From Stutzerimonas kunmingensis (GTDB lineage Bacteria; Pseudomonadota; Gammaproteobacteria; Pseudomonadales; Pseudomonadaceae): DNA of 64,000 bases. The stretch covers positions 333,513-397,512 of the forward strand of contig NZ_PISM01000020.1 in the NCBI RefSeq assembly GCF_002929225.1, written 5' to 3'. The notes beneath the pieces were generated by a model that worked only from the letters and a program-made list of their open reading frames with translations, had not been told where the DNA came from and did not search any database. The position numbers and the translations under genes are program-made. Positions 9,073 to 18,425 of the stretch are shown here, piece after piece (position 1 is the stretch's first letter; each line of letters begins with the position of its first letter).

Positions 9073-10158
9073 ATGAAAATTGGTGTGATCGGTGGCGGCC
9101 AGCTGGGCCGCATGCTGGCCCTGGCGGGCACTCCGCTGGGCATGAGCTTCGCCTTCCTCGACCCGGCACCGGATGCCTGCGCCCAGGCCCTCGGTGAGCA
9201 CATCCGCGCCGACTACGACGACAAGGATCATCTGCGCCGGCTGGCCGACGAGGTGGATCTGGTGACCTTCGAGTTCGAGAGCGTACCGGCTGAAACCGTG
9301 GCCTTTCTCTCGCAGTTCGTGCCCGTCTACCCGAGCGCCGAATCGCTGCGCATCGCCCGTGATCGCTGGTTCGAGAAATCCATGTTCAAGGATCTCGGCA
9401 TTCCCACCCCGGAGTTCGCCGATATCCAGTCCCAGGCCGACCTCGACGCCGCGGTGGCCAGCATCGGCCTGCCAGCCGTGCTCAAGACCCGCACCCTGGG
9501 TTACGACGGCAAGGGCCAGAAGCTGCTGCGCAAGCCGGCCGATGTGAGTAATGCCTTCGCCGAGCTGGGCAGCGTGCCGTGCATTCTCGAGGGCTTCGTG
9601 CCCTTCACCGGCGAAGTCTCGCTGATCGCCGTGCGCGGCCGCGACGGCGAAACCTGCTTCTATCCGCTGGTGCACAACAGCCACGAGAGCGGCATCCTGC
9701 GGCTGTCGGTGGCCAGTAGTAATCATCCGCTGCAGGCGCTGGCCGAGGATTATGTCGGTCGTGTGCTCAAGCAGCTCGACTACGTTGGCGTGCTGGCCTT
9801 CGAGTTCTTCGAGGTCGATGGCGGCCTGAAGGCCAACGAGATCGCCCCGCGCGTGCACAACTCCGGGCACTGGACCATCGAAGGCGCCGAGTGCAGCCAG
9901 TTCGAGAACCACCTGCGTGCCGTCGCCGGTCTGCCGCTGGGCTCGACCGCCAAGCTGGGCGAGAGCGCCATGCTCAACTTCATTGGTGAAGTGCCGCCGG
10001 TGGAAAAGGTCATCGCCATCGAGGATTGCCATCTGCATCACTACGGCAAGGCCTTCAAGGTCGGACGCAAGGTTGGCCACGCCACCCTGCGCTGCCCCGA
10101 TCGCGCCACCCTCGACCGGCAGATCACCGCCGTAGAGACGCTGATCCCGCATTCCTGA
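9073..10158 (+). CDS. purK: N5-carboxyaminoimidazole ribonucleotide synthase
   Basis: A 361-aa ATP-grasp enzyme. The N-terminus 'MKIGVIGGGQLGRMLA' is typical PurK, followed by 'VLKTRTLGYDGKGQ' (ATP-grasp lysine region) and 'FEFFEVDGGLKANEIAPR' with the metal-binding glutamates. It carboxylates AIR with bicarbonate and ATP to give the substrate of PurE. It lies 104 nt after purE on the same strand, consistent with the purEK unit of Pseudomonas. Confidence 0.97.
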   Translation: MKIGVIGGGQLGRMLALAGTPLGMSFAFLDPAPDACAQALGEHIRADYDDKDHLRRLADEVDLVTFEFESVPAETVAFLSQFVPVYPSAESLRIARDRWFEKSMFKDLGIPTPEFADIQSQADLDAAVASIGLPAVLKTRTLGYDGKGQKLLRKPADVSNAFAELGSVPCILEGFVPFTGEVSLIAVRGRDGETCFYPLVHNSHESGILRLSVASSNHPLQALAEDYVGRVLKQLDYVGVLAFEFFEVDGGLKANEIAPRVHNSGHWTIEGAECSQFENHLRAVAGLPLGSTAKLGESAMLNFIGEVPPVEKVIAIEDCHLHHYGKAFKVGRKVGHATLRCPDRATLDRQITAVETLIPHS

Positions 10159-10243
10159 CGCCCGGCCGTCAGGCTTCGGCGAACGGTGACAGAGCCCGCG
10201 GGTCCGATTGGTTACCCACCTTTCGGACCTCAGGAGCTTATCC

Positions 10244-10495
10244 ATGGGCATCATCGGCACCATCATCATCGGCCTCATCGTTGGCCTCATCGCGCGTTTC
10301 CTCAAGCCCGGCGACGACAGCATGGGCTGGATCATGACCATCCTGCTCGGTATCGGCGGCTCGCTGCTGGCGACCTATGGCGGCCAGGCGCTCGGCCTGT
10401 ACCAGGCGGGCGAAGGTGCGGGCTTTATCGGCGCGGTGGTCGGTGCGATCATCCTGCTGGTCATCTATGGCATGGTCACCAGCCGCAAACATTGA
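10244..10495 (+). CDS. GlsB/YeaQ/YmgE family small membrane protein
   Basis: An 83-aa, Gly/Ile-rich protein with three predicted membrane helices and the family signature 'IGLIVGLIARFLKPGDD' followed by 'GWIMTILLGIGGSLLATYGG'. The family, often labelled transglycosylase-associated, is linked to stress responses, but its molecular role is not established. ATG 10244 has CAGGAG about 8 nt upstream. A GC-rich hairpin lies just after the stop. Confidence 0.93.
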   Translation: MGIIGTIIIGLIVGLIARFLKPGDDSMGWIMTILLGIGGSLLATYGGQALGLYQAGEGAGFIGAVVGAIILLVIYGMVTSRKH

Positions 10496-10504
10496 TCCAC
10501 CGCG

Positions 10505-10531
10505 GGGGCCGTGTCCTGCGGCCCCGTTTCC
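10505..10531 (+). terminator. Probable rho-independent terminator after the GlsB-family gene
   Basis: GGGGCCG and CGGCCCC are separated by 7 nt and followed by GTTTCCTT. The T-run is weak, so termination may be partial and could leave some read-through into the DUF3299 gene that starts at 10550. Confidence 0.55.
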
Positions 10532-10549
10532 TTCTCACGTAGTTGCCTT

Positions 10550-11086
10550 ATGCGAAAATCCCTTCTTTCGCTGCTCTGCTTTCTAGCCTTCGCCTCCCAC
10601 GCCCAGGCCACGCCGCCCGAACTCGACTGGCTCGAACTGATGCCCTCCGAGGACCGTCAGGCCCTGGAGGAAATGCCCGAGATCGACCACGCGACGCCCG
10701 AAGACCTGGGCTTCAGTGATCAGGGCGGGTTGAAGCAGGAGGCTGGTCTGCCCGCGGTGATGTACTCGGCCAAGACCGTCGCCGAACTGAATGGCCGCGA
10801 GATCCGTCTGGGTGGCTATCCGGTGCCGCTGGAGAGCGACGCGCGCGGGCGCAGCACCGAATTCTTCCTGGTGCCCTATCCGGGCGCCTGCATCCACGTA
10901 CCGCCGCCGCCGCCGAACCAGATCGTGCTGGTGCGCTACCCGAAGGGCATCGCCCTTGAGGACATCTACGCCCCGCTGTGGGTCGACGGTCGCCTGCAGA
11001 TCGAGCCGGTCAGCAACGAGCTGGCCGATGCCGCCTATGCACTGGAAGCGGCGGCAGTCGAACTGGTCGACGAAAGCGACCTCTGA
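10550..11086 (+). CDS. DUF3299 family exported protein
   Basis: 178 aa. A Sec signal peptide ('MRKSLLSLLCFLAFASHAQA', cleavage after HAQA) is followed by a mature region with 'NGREIRLGGYPVPLE', 'FFLVPYPGACIHVPPPPPNQ' and 'APLWVDGRL', the core of the DUF3299 family. These are small periplasmic proteins of unknown function, in some genomes next to ABC-type lipoprotein exporters. ATG 10550 is chosen because it begins directly with the signal peptide. The next gene starts 10 nt after the stop, so the two are probably co-transcribed. Confidence 0.85.
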   Translation: MRKSLLSLLCFLAFASHAQATPPELDWLELMPSEDRQALEEMPEIDHATPEDLGFSDQGGLKQEAGLPAVMYSAKTVAELNGREIRLGGYPVPLESDARGRSTEFFLVPYPGACIHVPPPPPNQIVLVRYPKGIALEDIYAPLWVDGRLQIEPVSNELADAAYALEAAAVELVDESDL

Positions 11087-11096
11087 GGCACCGGTC

Positions 11097-11780
11097 ATGG
11101 CGCTGCCCACTGAACTCCGTCAGGCGCTACGCGACCTCGCCGCGCACACCGATGGCATCGATCTGCCGGTCTACCAGGCATTCGAACGTGATCCACAGGA
11201 GCCGATCATCGGGCTTGGCGAAGCCGATGCGGCTATCTGCTTCTTCGGACGCGACCCAGGCCGCGAGGAGGTCCGCCATGGCGAGCCCTTCATCGGCTCT
11301 GGCGGGCAGATCGTCCGCCGCGTGCTCTATCGCCACCTGCATGGCGAGCAGATGCAGGATTTCGAGGCGGGGCGGGCGCTGGGGCGGCACTACTTCTGGA
11401 TCAACACCGTGCCGTACAAGCCAGTCGGCAACAAGGCCTGGTCGATGGCAGTCAAGCGCCGCTTCCATCCGCTGATGCGCCAGTTGCTGGTGGACAACTG
11501 GCGCGGGCGGCACATCATCACCCTCGGGCGCGAGGCGTTCCTCTGGTTCGGCATCGACCAGCCGCGTGAGGCGCGCCAGCGCCTGGAAGACTTCTGGCAG
11601 CGTGAAGATCGTTTCACCGCCAGCCTCGACGTTGAGCTGCAGGACGAAAAGGGGCAGGCCCGAACCTTCACCCTGCACCCGCTGCCGCATCCCTCGCCGT
11701 TGAACCAGACCTGGTACAAGCGCTTCCCGGACCTGCTCGAGGCGCGCCTGCGCCAGCTCGACGAACAACCAGCGCGCTAG
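11097..11780 (+). CDS. Uracil-DNA glycosylase-superfamily protein
   Basis: 227 aa. Motif 1 region 'FFGRDPGREEVRHGEPFIG' with 'GGQIVRRVL', a middle segment 'INTVPYKPVGNKAWS', and motif 2 region 'HPLPHPSPLNQTWYK' place it in the UDG fold near families 4/5. Motif 1 differs from the usual GEAPG, so glycosylase activity is likely but not certain. No clear four-cysteine Fe-S cluster set is visible. Its stop codon overlaps the stop of the convergent dehydrogenase gene in a shared CTAG. Confidence 0.8.
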   Translation: MALPTELRQALRDLAAHTDGIDLPVYQAFERDPQEPIIGLGEADAAICFFGRDPGREEVRHGEPFIGSGGQIVRRVLYRHLHGEQMQDFEAGRALGRHYFWINTVPYKPVGNKAWSMAVKRRFHPLMRQLLVDNWRGRHIITLGREAFLWFGIDQPREARQRLEDFWQREDRFTASLDVELQDEKGQARTFTLHPLPHPSPLNQTWYKRFPDLLEARLRQLDEQPAR

Positions 11781-12766
11781 CCGCTGACCTGATTGCTGAT
11801 CTTGCCGGCCTGCCATGCAGCGACATTGCCCAGCGTGGTGCCGGCGATTGCAGCCAGCGCCTCGTCGGTGAGAAATGCCTGGTGCGCCGTGACGATGACA
11901 TTGGGAAACGACAGCAGTCGCGCCAGCACATCGTCCTGCAGCGGCAGGCCGGAGTGGTCCTCGAAGAACAGCCCGGCCTCCTCCTCGTAGACGTCCAGGC
12001 CCAGATAGCCGAGCTGGCCGCTCTTCAGCGCGCCGATCAGTGCCGGCGTGTCGATCAGCGCGCCACGGCCGGTGTTGATCAGCATGGCGCGCGGCTTCAT
12101 GGTCGCCAGGCTCTGCTGGTTGATCAGGTGACGGGTCTGCTCGGTCAGCGGGCAGTGCAGGCTGACGATATCACTGCTGGCGAGCAGCTCGTCGAGTGCC
12201 ACATAACGCATGCCGAGGCGCTCCAGTTCCGGGTTGGGGAAGGGGTCGTAGAGCTGCACCTCGCAGCCGAAACCGAGCATGATCCGCGCGAACACGGCGC
12301 CGATCTGCCCGCTGCCGACCACGCCGACCCGCTTGCCCACCAGATCGAAACCGGTCAGCCCCTGCAGCGAGAAATTGCCCTCGCGGGTACGGTTGTAGGC
12401 CCGTGGCAGGCGCCGGTTGAGTGCCAGGATCAGCGCCACGGTGTGCTCGGCCACCGCGTGCGGCGAATAGGCCGGCACCCGTACTACCGGCAGGCCGAGG
12501 CGCTGGGCACAGGGCAGATCGACGTGGTTGTAGCCGGCCGAACGCAGGGCGATCAGCTGCGTGCCTCCAGCGGCGAGCCTCTCCAGCACGGGCGCCGACA
12601 GCACGTCATTGACGAACGGGCAGACCACCTCAGCGCCCGCGGCCAGCGCCACGGTATCGGGATCGAGGCGCGACTCGAGAAATTGCAGCTCGAAGCCATG
12701 TGCCTGATTGGCGGCCCGGAAGCTGTCACGGTCGTAGGGCTTGCTGCTGAACAGGGTGATACGCAT
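11777..12766 (-). CDS. ldhA: D-2-hydroxyacid dehydrogenase (D-lactate dehydrogenase LdhA type)
   Basis: 329 aa. It has the NAD-binding motif 'VGVVGSGQIGAVFARIM' with 'LYDPFPNPE', then 'LHCPLTEQTRHLI', the catalytic Arg in 'NTGRGALIDTPAL', Glu in 'LGLDVYEEEAG' and His in 'TAHQAFLT'. The N-terminal 'FSSKPYDRDSF' is characteristic of fermentative D-LDH. It reduces pyruvate to D-lactate with NADH. It is transcribed towards the UDG-like gene; upstream on the minus strand is about 185 bp with no other gene. Confidence 0.92.
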   Translation of the reverse strand: MRITLFSSKPYDRDSFRAANQAHGFELQFLESRLDPDTVALAAGAEVVCPFVNDVLSAPVLERLAAGGTQLIALRSAGYNHVDLPCAQRLGLPVVRVPAYSPHAVAEHTVALILALNRRLPRAYNRTREGNFSLQGLTGFDLVGKRVGVVGSGQIGAVFARIMLGFGCEVQLYDPFPNPELERLGMRYVALDELLASSDIVSLHCPLTEQTRHLINQQSLATMKPRAMLINTGRGALIDTPALIGALKSGQLGYLGLDVYEEEAGLFFEDHSGLPLQDDVLARLLSFPNVIVTAHQAFLTDEALAAIAGTTLGNVAAWQAGKISNQVSG

Positions 12767-12951
12767 CGGGAGCCTCGTTGAATAGGGCGACTGCCCACAG
12801 GGTGCGGCAGTTGTCGGCCGAGGCCAAGCCGATTCGGAAGGGGATGTACTTCACTGCGTCAGCGCGGTACGCAGTGTCTGCACCTGCCGGATCGCTTTCC
12901 TATCTTCTTACGTTACCGTCTGTGCTAGGCGACTGATGCGCGGAGGCCGCG

Positions 12952-14172
12952 TTAAATAGAGCCATCGGCCCTCAGCATCGAGCGAATCCCGCGCAGCGCC
13001 TGGCGGATGCGGCTCTGGTTTTCTATCAGCGCGAAGCGGACGTGATCATCGCCATACTCGCCGAAGCCGATCCCGGGAGAAACCGCGACTTTGGCGTCTG
13101 CCATCAGCTTTTTGGCGAACTCCAGCGAACCCAGATGTTGGTATCGCTCGGGTATTTTTGCCCAGACATACATGGTTGCCTTGGGTTGCTCGACCATCCA
13201 GCCGATGGCCCGCAATCCTGAAACCAGCACATCTCGACGGGCTTGGTAGGTTTGAGCGATCTCTTTCACGCAGCCCTGGTCCCCCTCCAGCGCCGCTATT
13301 GCGGCGACCTGAAGCGGGGTGAACATGCCGTAGTCGTGGTAGCTCTTGATTCGCGCAAGCGCGTTGACGAGTTCGGCATTGCCCACCATGAAACCAACGC
13401 GCCATCCGGCCATGTTGTAGCTTTTCGACAGCGTGAAGAATTCGACCGCAACATCCTTGGCGCCAGGCACCTGCATGATCGAAGGGGCTTTCCAGCCATC
13501 GAACACGATGTCCGCGTAGGCGAGGTCGTGCACGACCAATATGCCGTACTGCTTGGCGAGCGCGATCACCCGTTCGAAAAAATCGAGCTCGACGCATTGC
13601 GCGGTTGGGTTCGACGGAAAGCCAAAGATCATCATCTTCGGTGTTGGAATGGATTCACGAATGGCCCGCTCCAACTCGATGAAAAAGTCCACGCCTGACA
13701 CAAGTGGAACGGAGCGAACTTGAGCGCCGGCGATCACCGCGCCGTAGATATGGATCGGATAGCTCGGGTTGGGCACGAGCACCGTGTCCCCGGCATCCAG
13801 CGTCGCGAGCATCAAGTGCGCCAGCCCTTCCTTGGAGCCGATCGTCACGATTGCCTCGGTTTCCGGATTGATCTCAACGTCGTATCTGCTCTGGTACCAC
13901 TGGGTGATCGTTCGGCGCAGCCGGGGAATGCCTTTTGAACTCGAATACCCGTGCGTGTCGTCCCGCTGAGCGACCTCGCAGAGCTTTGCCACGATATGTG
14001 CTGGCGTCGCGCCGTCCGGGTTACCCATGCTGAGATCGACGATGTCCTCCCCTCTGCGTCTCGCTTCGAGCTTCAGCTCTGCGGTGACATTGAAAACATA
14101 AGCAGGAAGGCGATCGATTCGGCTGAACGCCATCTTGGATGGAATGGGGGCTGACTGACTGATATTGGACAT
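12952..14172 (-). CDS. AlaC-type class I/II aminotransferase
   Basis: 406 aa, fold-type I PLP enzyme. 'DLSMGNPDG' near the N-terminus, '[11 protein letters not shown]' (substrate/PLP Asn), '[13 protein letters not shown]' and the PLP lysine in '[14 protein letters not shown]' match the glutamate-pyruvate aminotransferase AlaC group. The ATG at 14172 is chosen because known AlaC proteins start near this point; upstream in-frame sequence lies in the gap to the MOSC gene and looks non-coding. It is the third gene of a minus-strand set after the glutamine amidotransferase and the MOSC gene, opposite a MocR regulator. AlaC-like substrate use is inferred. Confidence 0.87.
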   Translation of the reverse strand: MSNISQSAPIPSKMAFSRIDRLPAYVFNVTAELKLEARRRGEDIVDLSMGNPDGATPAHIVAKLCEVAQRDDTHGYSSSKGIPRLRRTITQWYQSRYDVEINPETEAIVTIGSKEGLAHLMLATLDAGDTVLVPNPSYPIHIYGAVIAGAQVRSVPLVSGVDFFIELERAIRESIPTPKMMIFGFPSNPTAQCVELDFFERVIALAKQYGILVVHDLAYADIVFDGWKAPSIMQVPGAKDVAVEFFTLSKSYNMAGWRVGFMVGNAELVNALARIKSYHDYGMFTPLQVAAIAALEGDQGCVKEIAQTYQARRDVLVSGLRAIGWMVEQPKATMYVWAKIPERYQHLGSLEFAKKLMADAKVAVSPGIGFGEYGDDHVRFALIENQSRIRQALRGIRSMLRADGSI

Positions 14173-14218
14173 TTGGATCTCGAGAATAAAGGCGGATATC
14201 TGAGCGGCGTCCGTTTTG

Positions 14219-14914
14219 CTAACGGCCGAATCCCGGCCCGCCCAGGCGCTTGGCCCAGGACTCAACGGTGCTGGTCCTGATGCGATTTGCCACAATCTTC
14301 TGCCAGGAGGGTGGCAATCGAAGCGACTGCAAGCGCACCAGTGCGTCCAGGTCCATCGTGTTGATGTAGAGGAGTTGCAGCACGCTGCGCAGCTGCCACT
14401 CGGGGTGTGGACGATCGAGCAGGTTCAGCGTCGCGCCGGCTTCGATGACGCCCGGCTCAAGCACTCGGTAGTACCAGCCAACTTTGCCGCTACGCTGCAT
14501 TTCGAGTGCTGCGCCCTTGGTGCCAAGCCGATCATCGAGCTTCCAGCAGGGCTGGCGAGTCTGCGAAACCTCCAGCACTGTGGTTCCGCACGAGAGGATG
14601 TCGCCCATGCAGATGTTTTCTTCGGTTAGCCCTACGGTCGATAGGTTTTCGCCAAAGGCGCCGGGAGCGCTTAGTAGCGGCCGATCGCCGAACGTTTGCC
14701 TCCAGTGGTGATAATGCTCGTACGGGTAGTGGTGGATGGCCTTGTCCGGCCCGCCATGCACACGCCTATCACCTTGCTCGTCACCTTCGAGCCCCTCAAA
14801 CCCGACCCTGACCGACCCTGTGCGCGGTCTTTTATCGATTCCACTGAAGGTCTCGGGCCGAGTGAATGGCACAGCTGTTCCGGTCATGATGGTTTGAATC
14901 TTCCCGAGTAGCAT
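14219..14914 (-). CDS. MOSC domain protein with YiiM-type C-terminus
   Basis: 231 aa. '[17 protein letters not shown]' and '[12 protein letters not shown]' are core MOSC motifs, and the conserved cysteine is in 'QTRQPCWKL'. The C-terminal helices after '[12 protein letters not shown]' match the three-helix domain found in YiiM. MOSC proteins transfer or reduce with sulphur using molybdenum cofactor; YiiM reduces N-hydroxylated compounds. The gene is 14 nt downstream of the glutamine amidotransferase gene and 46 nt before the aminotransferase gene, so one transcript is likely. Confidence 0.87.
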   Translation of the reverse strand: MLLGKIQTIMTGTAVPFTRPETFSGIDKRPRTGSVRVGFEGLEGDEQGDRRVHGGPDKAIHHYPYEHYHHWRQTFGDRPLLSAPGAFGENLSTVGLTEENICMGDILSCGTTVLEVSQTRQPCWKLDDRLGTKGAALEMQRSGKVGWYYRVLEPGVIEAGATLNLLDRPHPEWQLRSVLQLLYINTMDLDALVRLQSLRLPPSWQKIVANRIRTSTVESWAKRLGGPGFGR

Positions 14915-14927
14915 CTATGCGGCTCCG

Positions 14928-15623
14928 TCAGTTCCTATCCAGCCAGGACGCAAACACCGTCTGCGCGGCCGCGAGCAGTTCGTCTGCGCATGCCTGGGCT
15001 TGATCTCTGATGACGCGCGGATCGAGCTTGATGCTGTCGAGCTCACCTGCGTGGCCGACCAGCCAGTGCTCGATACGCTGCGGATTGGCCTCAAGGTGGA
15101 ATTGCAGGGCGAGAACCGAGTTGCCTACGGAAAACGCATGGTTCGGGCAGGTGTCGGTTGCTGCCAGGCGCGTCGCTCCCGCTGGAATTTCGAACTGATC
15201 GCCATGCCAGTGCAGTACCGGCACGCCGCTACTCAAGGGCTCAAGGCAGGACTGCAGACCTTCGTCCGTGAGCGATATCGGCGCAAAGCCAATCTCTTTT
15301 CTCCCCATGGGGCCGACGTTGCTGCCCAGTGCTCGTGCTATCAGCTGAGCGCCAAGGCAAACTCCCAGTATTTTCTTGCCGCACTGGAGGCGTTGTTCGA
15401 CGAATGAGAGGACGGGCTTCAGGAATGGGTACTTCGCTTCGTCGAAAGCCCCTATCGGGCCGCCGAGAACGATGACCAGATCGTGGGCTGACGGATCGAG
15501 GCCGGCAAACGAGTCGAGGTTCGCGTCCAGTGTTTCGATCTTGTATCCACGTCCATCAAGAATTTGCTGCAGCGAGCCGAGATCTTCGAAAGCGAGAAAG
15601 CGAATGACAAGGGCCGTTTGCAT
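14928..15623 (-). CDS. Class I glutamine amidotransferase
   Basis: 231 aa, GuaA-like amidotransferase fold. The nucleophile is in 'KILGVCLGAQLIARALG', and the His/Glu pair in 'ALQFHLEANPQRIEHWL'. 'VLGGPIGAFDE' is the oxyanion region. Such stand-alone domains hydrolyse glutamine or gamma-glutamyl compounds. It is the first gene of a three-gene minus-strand set and its start lies 28 bp from the start of a divergent MocR regulator, which probably controls it. The true substrate is unknown. Confidence 0.87.
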   Translation of the reverse strand: MQTALVIRFLAFEDLGSLQQILDGRGYKIETLDANLDSFAGLDPSAHDLVIVLGGPIGAFDEAKYPFLKPVLSFVEQRLQCGKKILGVCLGAQLIARALGSNVGPMGRKEIGFAPISLTDEGLQSCLEPLSSGVPVLHWHGDQFEIPAGATRLAATDTCPNHAFSVGNSVLALQFHLEANPQRIEHWLVGHAGELDSIKLDPRVIRDQAQACADELLAAAQTVFASWLDRN

Positions 15624-15632
15624 TTATGTACC

Positions 15633-15664
15633 AATACAATAGAATGAATGTATGAATACAATAG
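15633..15664. promoter_or_regulatory. Direct-repeat operator of the first MocR regulator
   Basis: AATACAATAG occurs at 15633-15642 and again, identically, at 15655-15664, a 22-nt step or about two helical turns. The pair lies in the 28-bp gap between the divergent amidotransferase and MocR genes, with the second copy running into the MocR start codon region. MocR dimers are known to bind pairs of direct repeats, so this is a strong candidate site for autoregulation and control of the divergent unit. Confidence 0.65.
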
Positions 15665-16950
15665 CTAGCGGATCGACCGCTGTCGAGATCGCTGAGTCGA
15701 TCGAACAGCAAATTCGTTCGGGTTTTTACCCGGATGGCGCCCTGCTGCCTGCCGTCAGATCACTCGCACAGCAGCTTCAAGTCAGCCCAAACACTGTGGC
15801 GGCGGCCTATAAGCTGCTGCGTGATGCCGCCCTGATAGTTACCGACGGACGGCGCGGTACGCGTGTGGCGAGCGAGATGCCGACGGCCGAGACGCAAACC
15901 ACCATTCCGGAAGGTTTGCGGGACATGGCCTCTGGAAATATTGATGGGGCGACGCTCCCAGCGATCGATGCTGGCTGGCTTACAGAGAGTCAGTCCGGCT
16001 ACGACGTGCAAAGTAACGACCCGCAGCTGCTCGATGTTGCGGGCCGGTGGCTGGCTGAGCAGAGAATTCCCTGTCAGCAGCTGGGCATCTATTCGGGAGC
16101 GCTCGACGCCGTAGAGCGCGCGCTTCGCCTGCGTTGCCGGCCAGGAAACAAGGTAATCGTGGAAGATCCTTGCTGGCCGCCAGCGCTGGCATTACTGGCG
16201 AGCCTGCGACTCAAGGCGGTTCCCGTCCCCGTAGACGAAGAGGGCGCGATGGTCCCCTCTACTGAAATCCTTCGCTCGGCGGCGGCGGTCATCTTGACGC
16301 CGCGTGCGCATAACCCCACCGGCTTTTGCATAAGCAGTCGCCGTTGGACGCAGTGGGTCGACAGGCTTGCAGATGCGCCCGATACGCTGCTCATTCTTGA
16401 CGATCATTGGGGGCCGCTCAGCGCTGCCGAACCCTTGAACTTCAGTCGTGAGCCTCTTAGCTGGGTCTACGTTGTATCGGTCAGCAAATTCCTGGGGCCT
16501 GACCTGCGCGTTTCGGTGGTCACAGGCACGCCCAGCGTGCTCAAGAACATGCACCATCAGCAGACCCTCGGCCCCCGGTGGGTCAGCCTGTTGCTACAAA
16601 GGCTTGCAGGGCGCCTCTGGCAAAAGATGCTCGATAGCAGTCGCCTATCGGCAGTGGGGGCTGAGTATTTGCAACGGCGTTCGGCCCTGGTCCAGGGGCT
16701 GAACGACTTGGGCATAGCCGTGCCCACTCAGGGGGAGGGCTTGCATGTGTGGCTGCCCGTCTCGGATGAGACCTCTGTGGTCCAGACGCTGGCGTCATTG
16801 GGCTGGGCCATTCAAGCAGGCTCGCCGTTCAGGCTGGAAAGCCCGGCGGCTGTACGCATCAGTATCGGCAACCTGAACCCTATCAGCGTGCCCGCTTTGG
16901 CGCGCGATGTTGCTCATGCATTGAAGCAGCGTCGCCGAACGGTTAACTGA
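15652..16950 (+). CDS. MocR-family regulator (GntR HTH plus aminotransferase domain), first copy
   Basis: 432 aa. A winged GntR HTH at about 1-75 ('LLPAVRSLAQQLQVSPNTVA', 'DGRRGTRV') is followed by a fold-type I aminotransferase domain. The PLP lysine is in 'VVSVSKFLGPDLRVSVV', with '[10 protein letters not shown]' also kept. MocR proteins sense PLP or an amino-acid/PLP adduct rather than acting as enzymes. It is divergent from the amidotransferase/MOSC/aminotransferase unit, which is its likely target, and very similar in layout to the second MocR protein encoded next to it. Confidence 0.9.
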   Translation: MNTIASGSTAVEIAESIEQQIRSGFYPDGALLPAVRSLAQQLQVSPNTVAAAYKLLRDAALIVTDGRRGTRVASEMPTAETQTTIPEGLRDMASGNIDGATLPAIDAGWLTESQSGYDVQSNDPQLLDVAGRWLAEQRIPCQQLGIYSGALDAVERALRLRCRPGNKVIVEDPCWPPALALLASLRLKAVPVPVDEEGAMVPSTEILRSAAAVILTPRAHNPTGFCISSRRWTQWVDRLADAPDTLLILDDHWGPLSAAEPLNFSREPLSWVYVVSVSKFLGPDLRVSVVTGTPSVLKNMHHQQTLGPRWVSLLLQRLAGRLWQKMLDSSRLSAVGAEYLQRRSALVQGLNDLGIAVPTQGEGLHVWLPVSDETSVVQTLASLGWAIQAGSPFRLESPAAVRISIGNLNPISVPALARDVAHALKQRRRTVN

Positions 16951-16981
16951 ACGAGTGCAGCAAATCGCCTGGGGCGTTGGG

Positions 16982-18277
16982 TCACTGCATGCAGAGGCTC
17001 AAGTCTTCGGCGAAGCGGGCCGCCTGGTCCGCGTCCATCGTCGAGGCGGTGATACGAATGCCGCGCACCTGCTCTTGCACGGTGAAGCCCGTGCCGCTGC
17101 GCACGACCCAGCCCCGCTGGGCCAGATGGAGAATGATCGGTTCGACTTCTTCATCAAGCGGCACCCAGACGTTGAGCCCATCACACGGATGTCCGGCCCG
17201 TACACCATGGGTACTCAGTGCGGCGATCAGAAGATCTCGGCGATGCTTGTAGTCCGCTCGAGCGCGTTCGATTTGCGCTCCGACCAGTGGCGAGGTCAGG
17301 CAGGTATGAGCGATATCTTGCAGAAGGTGACTCACCCAGGTTGTGCCTGAAGCCAGCCGCAATCGAAGCCGCTGTGACGTTTCTCGATCGCTGCCGATAG
17401 CAGCGAGTCGCAGATCCGGGCCAAGCGCTTTGGATACGGACCTGATCAGCGCCCAGCGTCGGCTGGATGCGGGGATGACCTGCTGGAATTGCGCTTCGGA
17501 TAACAGTGCGAAGTGATCATCTACGAGCACTAGAACCTGAGGGTGTCGTTCAAGCACGGCGCGTATTTGTGCAGCCCGCTCAGCGCTCAAACTCGAGCCG
17601 GTAGGGTTGTGAGCGCGAGGGGTGATCAGCACCGCCTGCACGCCCTTCGCCAAGGCAGAATCAAGCCCGTCGGCTTGCAACCCTTGCTCGTCGACAGGTA
17701 CGCCGACTGCCTGCAAGCCAGCGATGCGCAGCGTGTTGATACTGCTGATGAAACAGGGGCTCTCGACCGCAACCTTGTCGCCGGATACAAGATAGGCGGC
17801 CAGCAGGCGCTCAACTGCGTCGACTGCGCCATGGGCCAGGTCGATTTCCGGAGGCGAAGGGCAATCGTCAACCAGCCATCGATAGGCCACGTCCTGAAAG
17901 GTCGGATCAACCGGCGCGTCTCCGTAAAGGCGCAGGCGTGACTGCCGTTGTGCCAGTGCGAGCGCCGGGTCAGGTAGCCATAGCGGATTCGGGTTGCCGC
18001 TCGATAAATCGGTCAATCGAGAGTGCCCGATGCCTCCTTCCTGCTCACCGGGCCCGGCCGTTTCACAAACCACCGTGCCCAGCCGCCCCCGGGTTTCAGC
18101 AACACCCGCAGCGACCAATCGTTTATACGCCGCGGCGACGGTGTTGCGGTTGACGCCGAGTTCCGCTGCCAGCTGACGCACGGGAGGTAGCGACTGACCA
18201 GGACTTAGCTGCTGCGCCTGCACTTGGCTTCGTATCGTTTCAAAGATGTCGATTGCGGTCTTGTTTTTAGTTTTCAT
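16982..18277 (-). CDS. MocR-family regulator, second copy (PtsJ-like by context)
   Basis: 431 aa. GntR HTH at the N-terminus ('[20 protein letters not shown]') and an aminotransferase-like domain with '[14 protein letters not shown]' and the PLP lysine in '[14 protein letters not shown]'. It is divergent from a pyridoxal kinase gene, the same arrangement as PtsJ and its kinase target in enterobacteria, so PLP-responsive control of pyridoxal kinase is a reasonable inference. It converges on the first MocR gene; the two are probably an old duplication. Confidence 0.9.
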   Translation of the reverse strand: MKTKNKTAIDIFETIRSQVQAQQLSPGQSLPPVRQLAAELGVNRNTVAAAYKRLVAAGVAETRGRLGTVVCETAGPGEQEGGIGHSRLTDLSSGNPNPLWLPDPALALAQRQSRLRLYGDAPVDPTFQDVAYRWLVDDCPSPPEIDLAHGAVDAVERLLAAYLVSGDKVAVESPCFISSINTLRIAGLQAVGVPVDEQGLQADGLDSALAKGVQAVLITPRAHNPTGSSLSAERAAQIRAVLERHPQVLVLVDDHFALLSEAQFQQVIPASSRRWALIRSVSKALGPDLRLAAIGSDRETSQRLRLRLASGTTWVSHLLQDIAHTCLTSPLVGAQIERARADYKHRRDLLIAALSTHGVRAGHPCDGLNVWVPLDEEVEPIILHLAQRGWVVRSGTGFTVQEQVRGIRITASTMDADQAARFAEDLSLCMQ

Positions 18278-18315
18278 ATTGTCCTATGACAATGTTTACT
18301 TGGGCGCAGGACAAT
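18278..18315. promoter_or_regulatory. Direct-repeat operator of the second MocR regulator
   Basis: TGACAAT at 18287-18293 and GGACAAT at 18309-18315 are direct repeats 22 nt apart, and an inverted ATTGTCC lies at 18278-18284. They sit immediately upstream of the MocR start and ahead of the pyridoxal kinase gene. The 22-nt step is the same as at the first MocR promoter although the sequence differs, as expected for paralogous regulators with different specificities. Confidence 0.6.
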
Positions 18316-18425
18316 CTTACACTTTGCGAAAGCGGTTGCTACCTCAGGCAGCAATCGATCCACGCAGCTTGAGCAGACCGCTTCAGCCGTGGCTCACCCG
18401 CAGGGTGCAATGGAGTATGTGTTTG

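Noticed and set aside
18246..18425. Upstream extension of the pdxY frame from 18246
   Set aside because: It overlaps the divergent MocR gene and its operator; the PdxY-like sequence begins only after 18426, where GGAG precedes the ATG.
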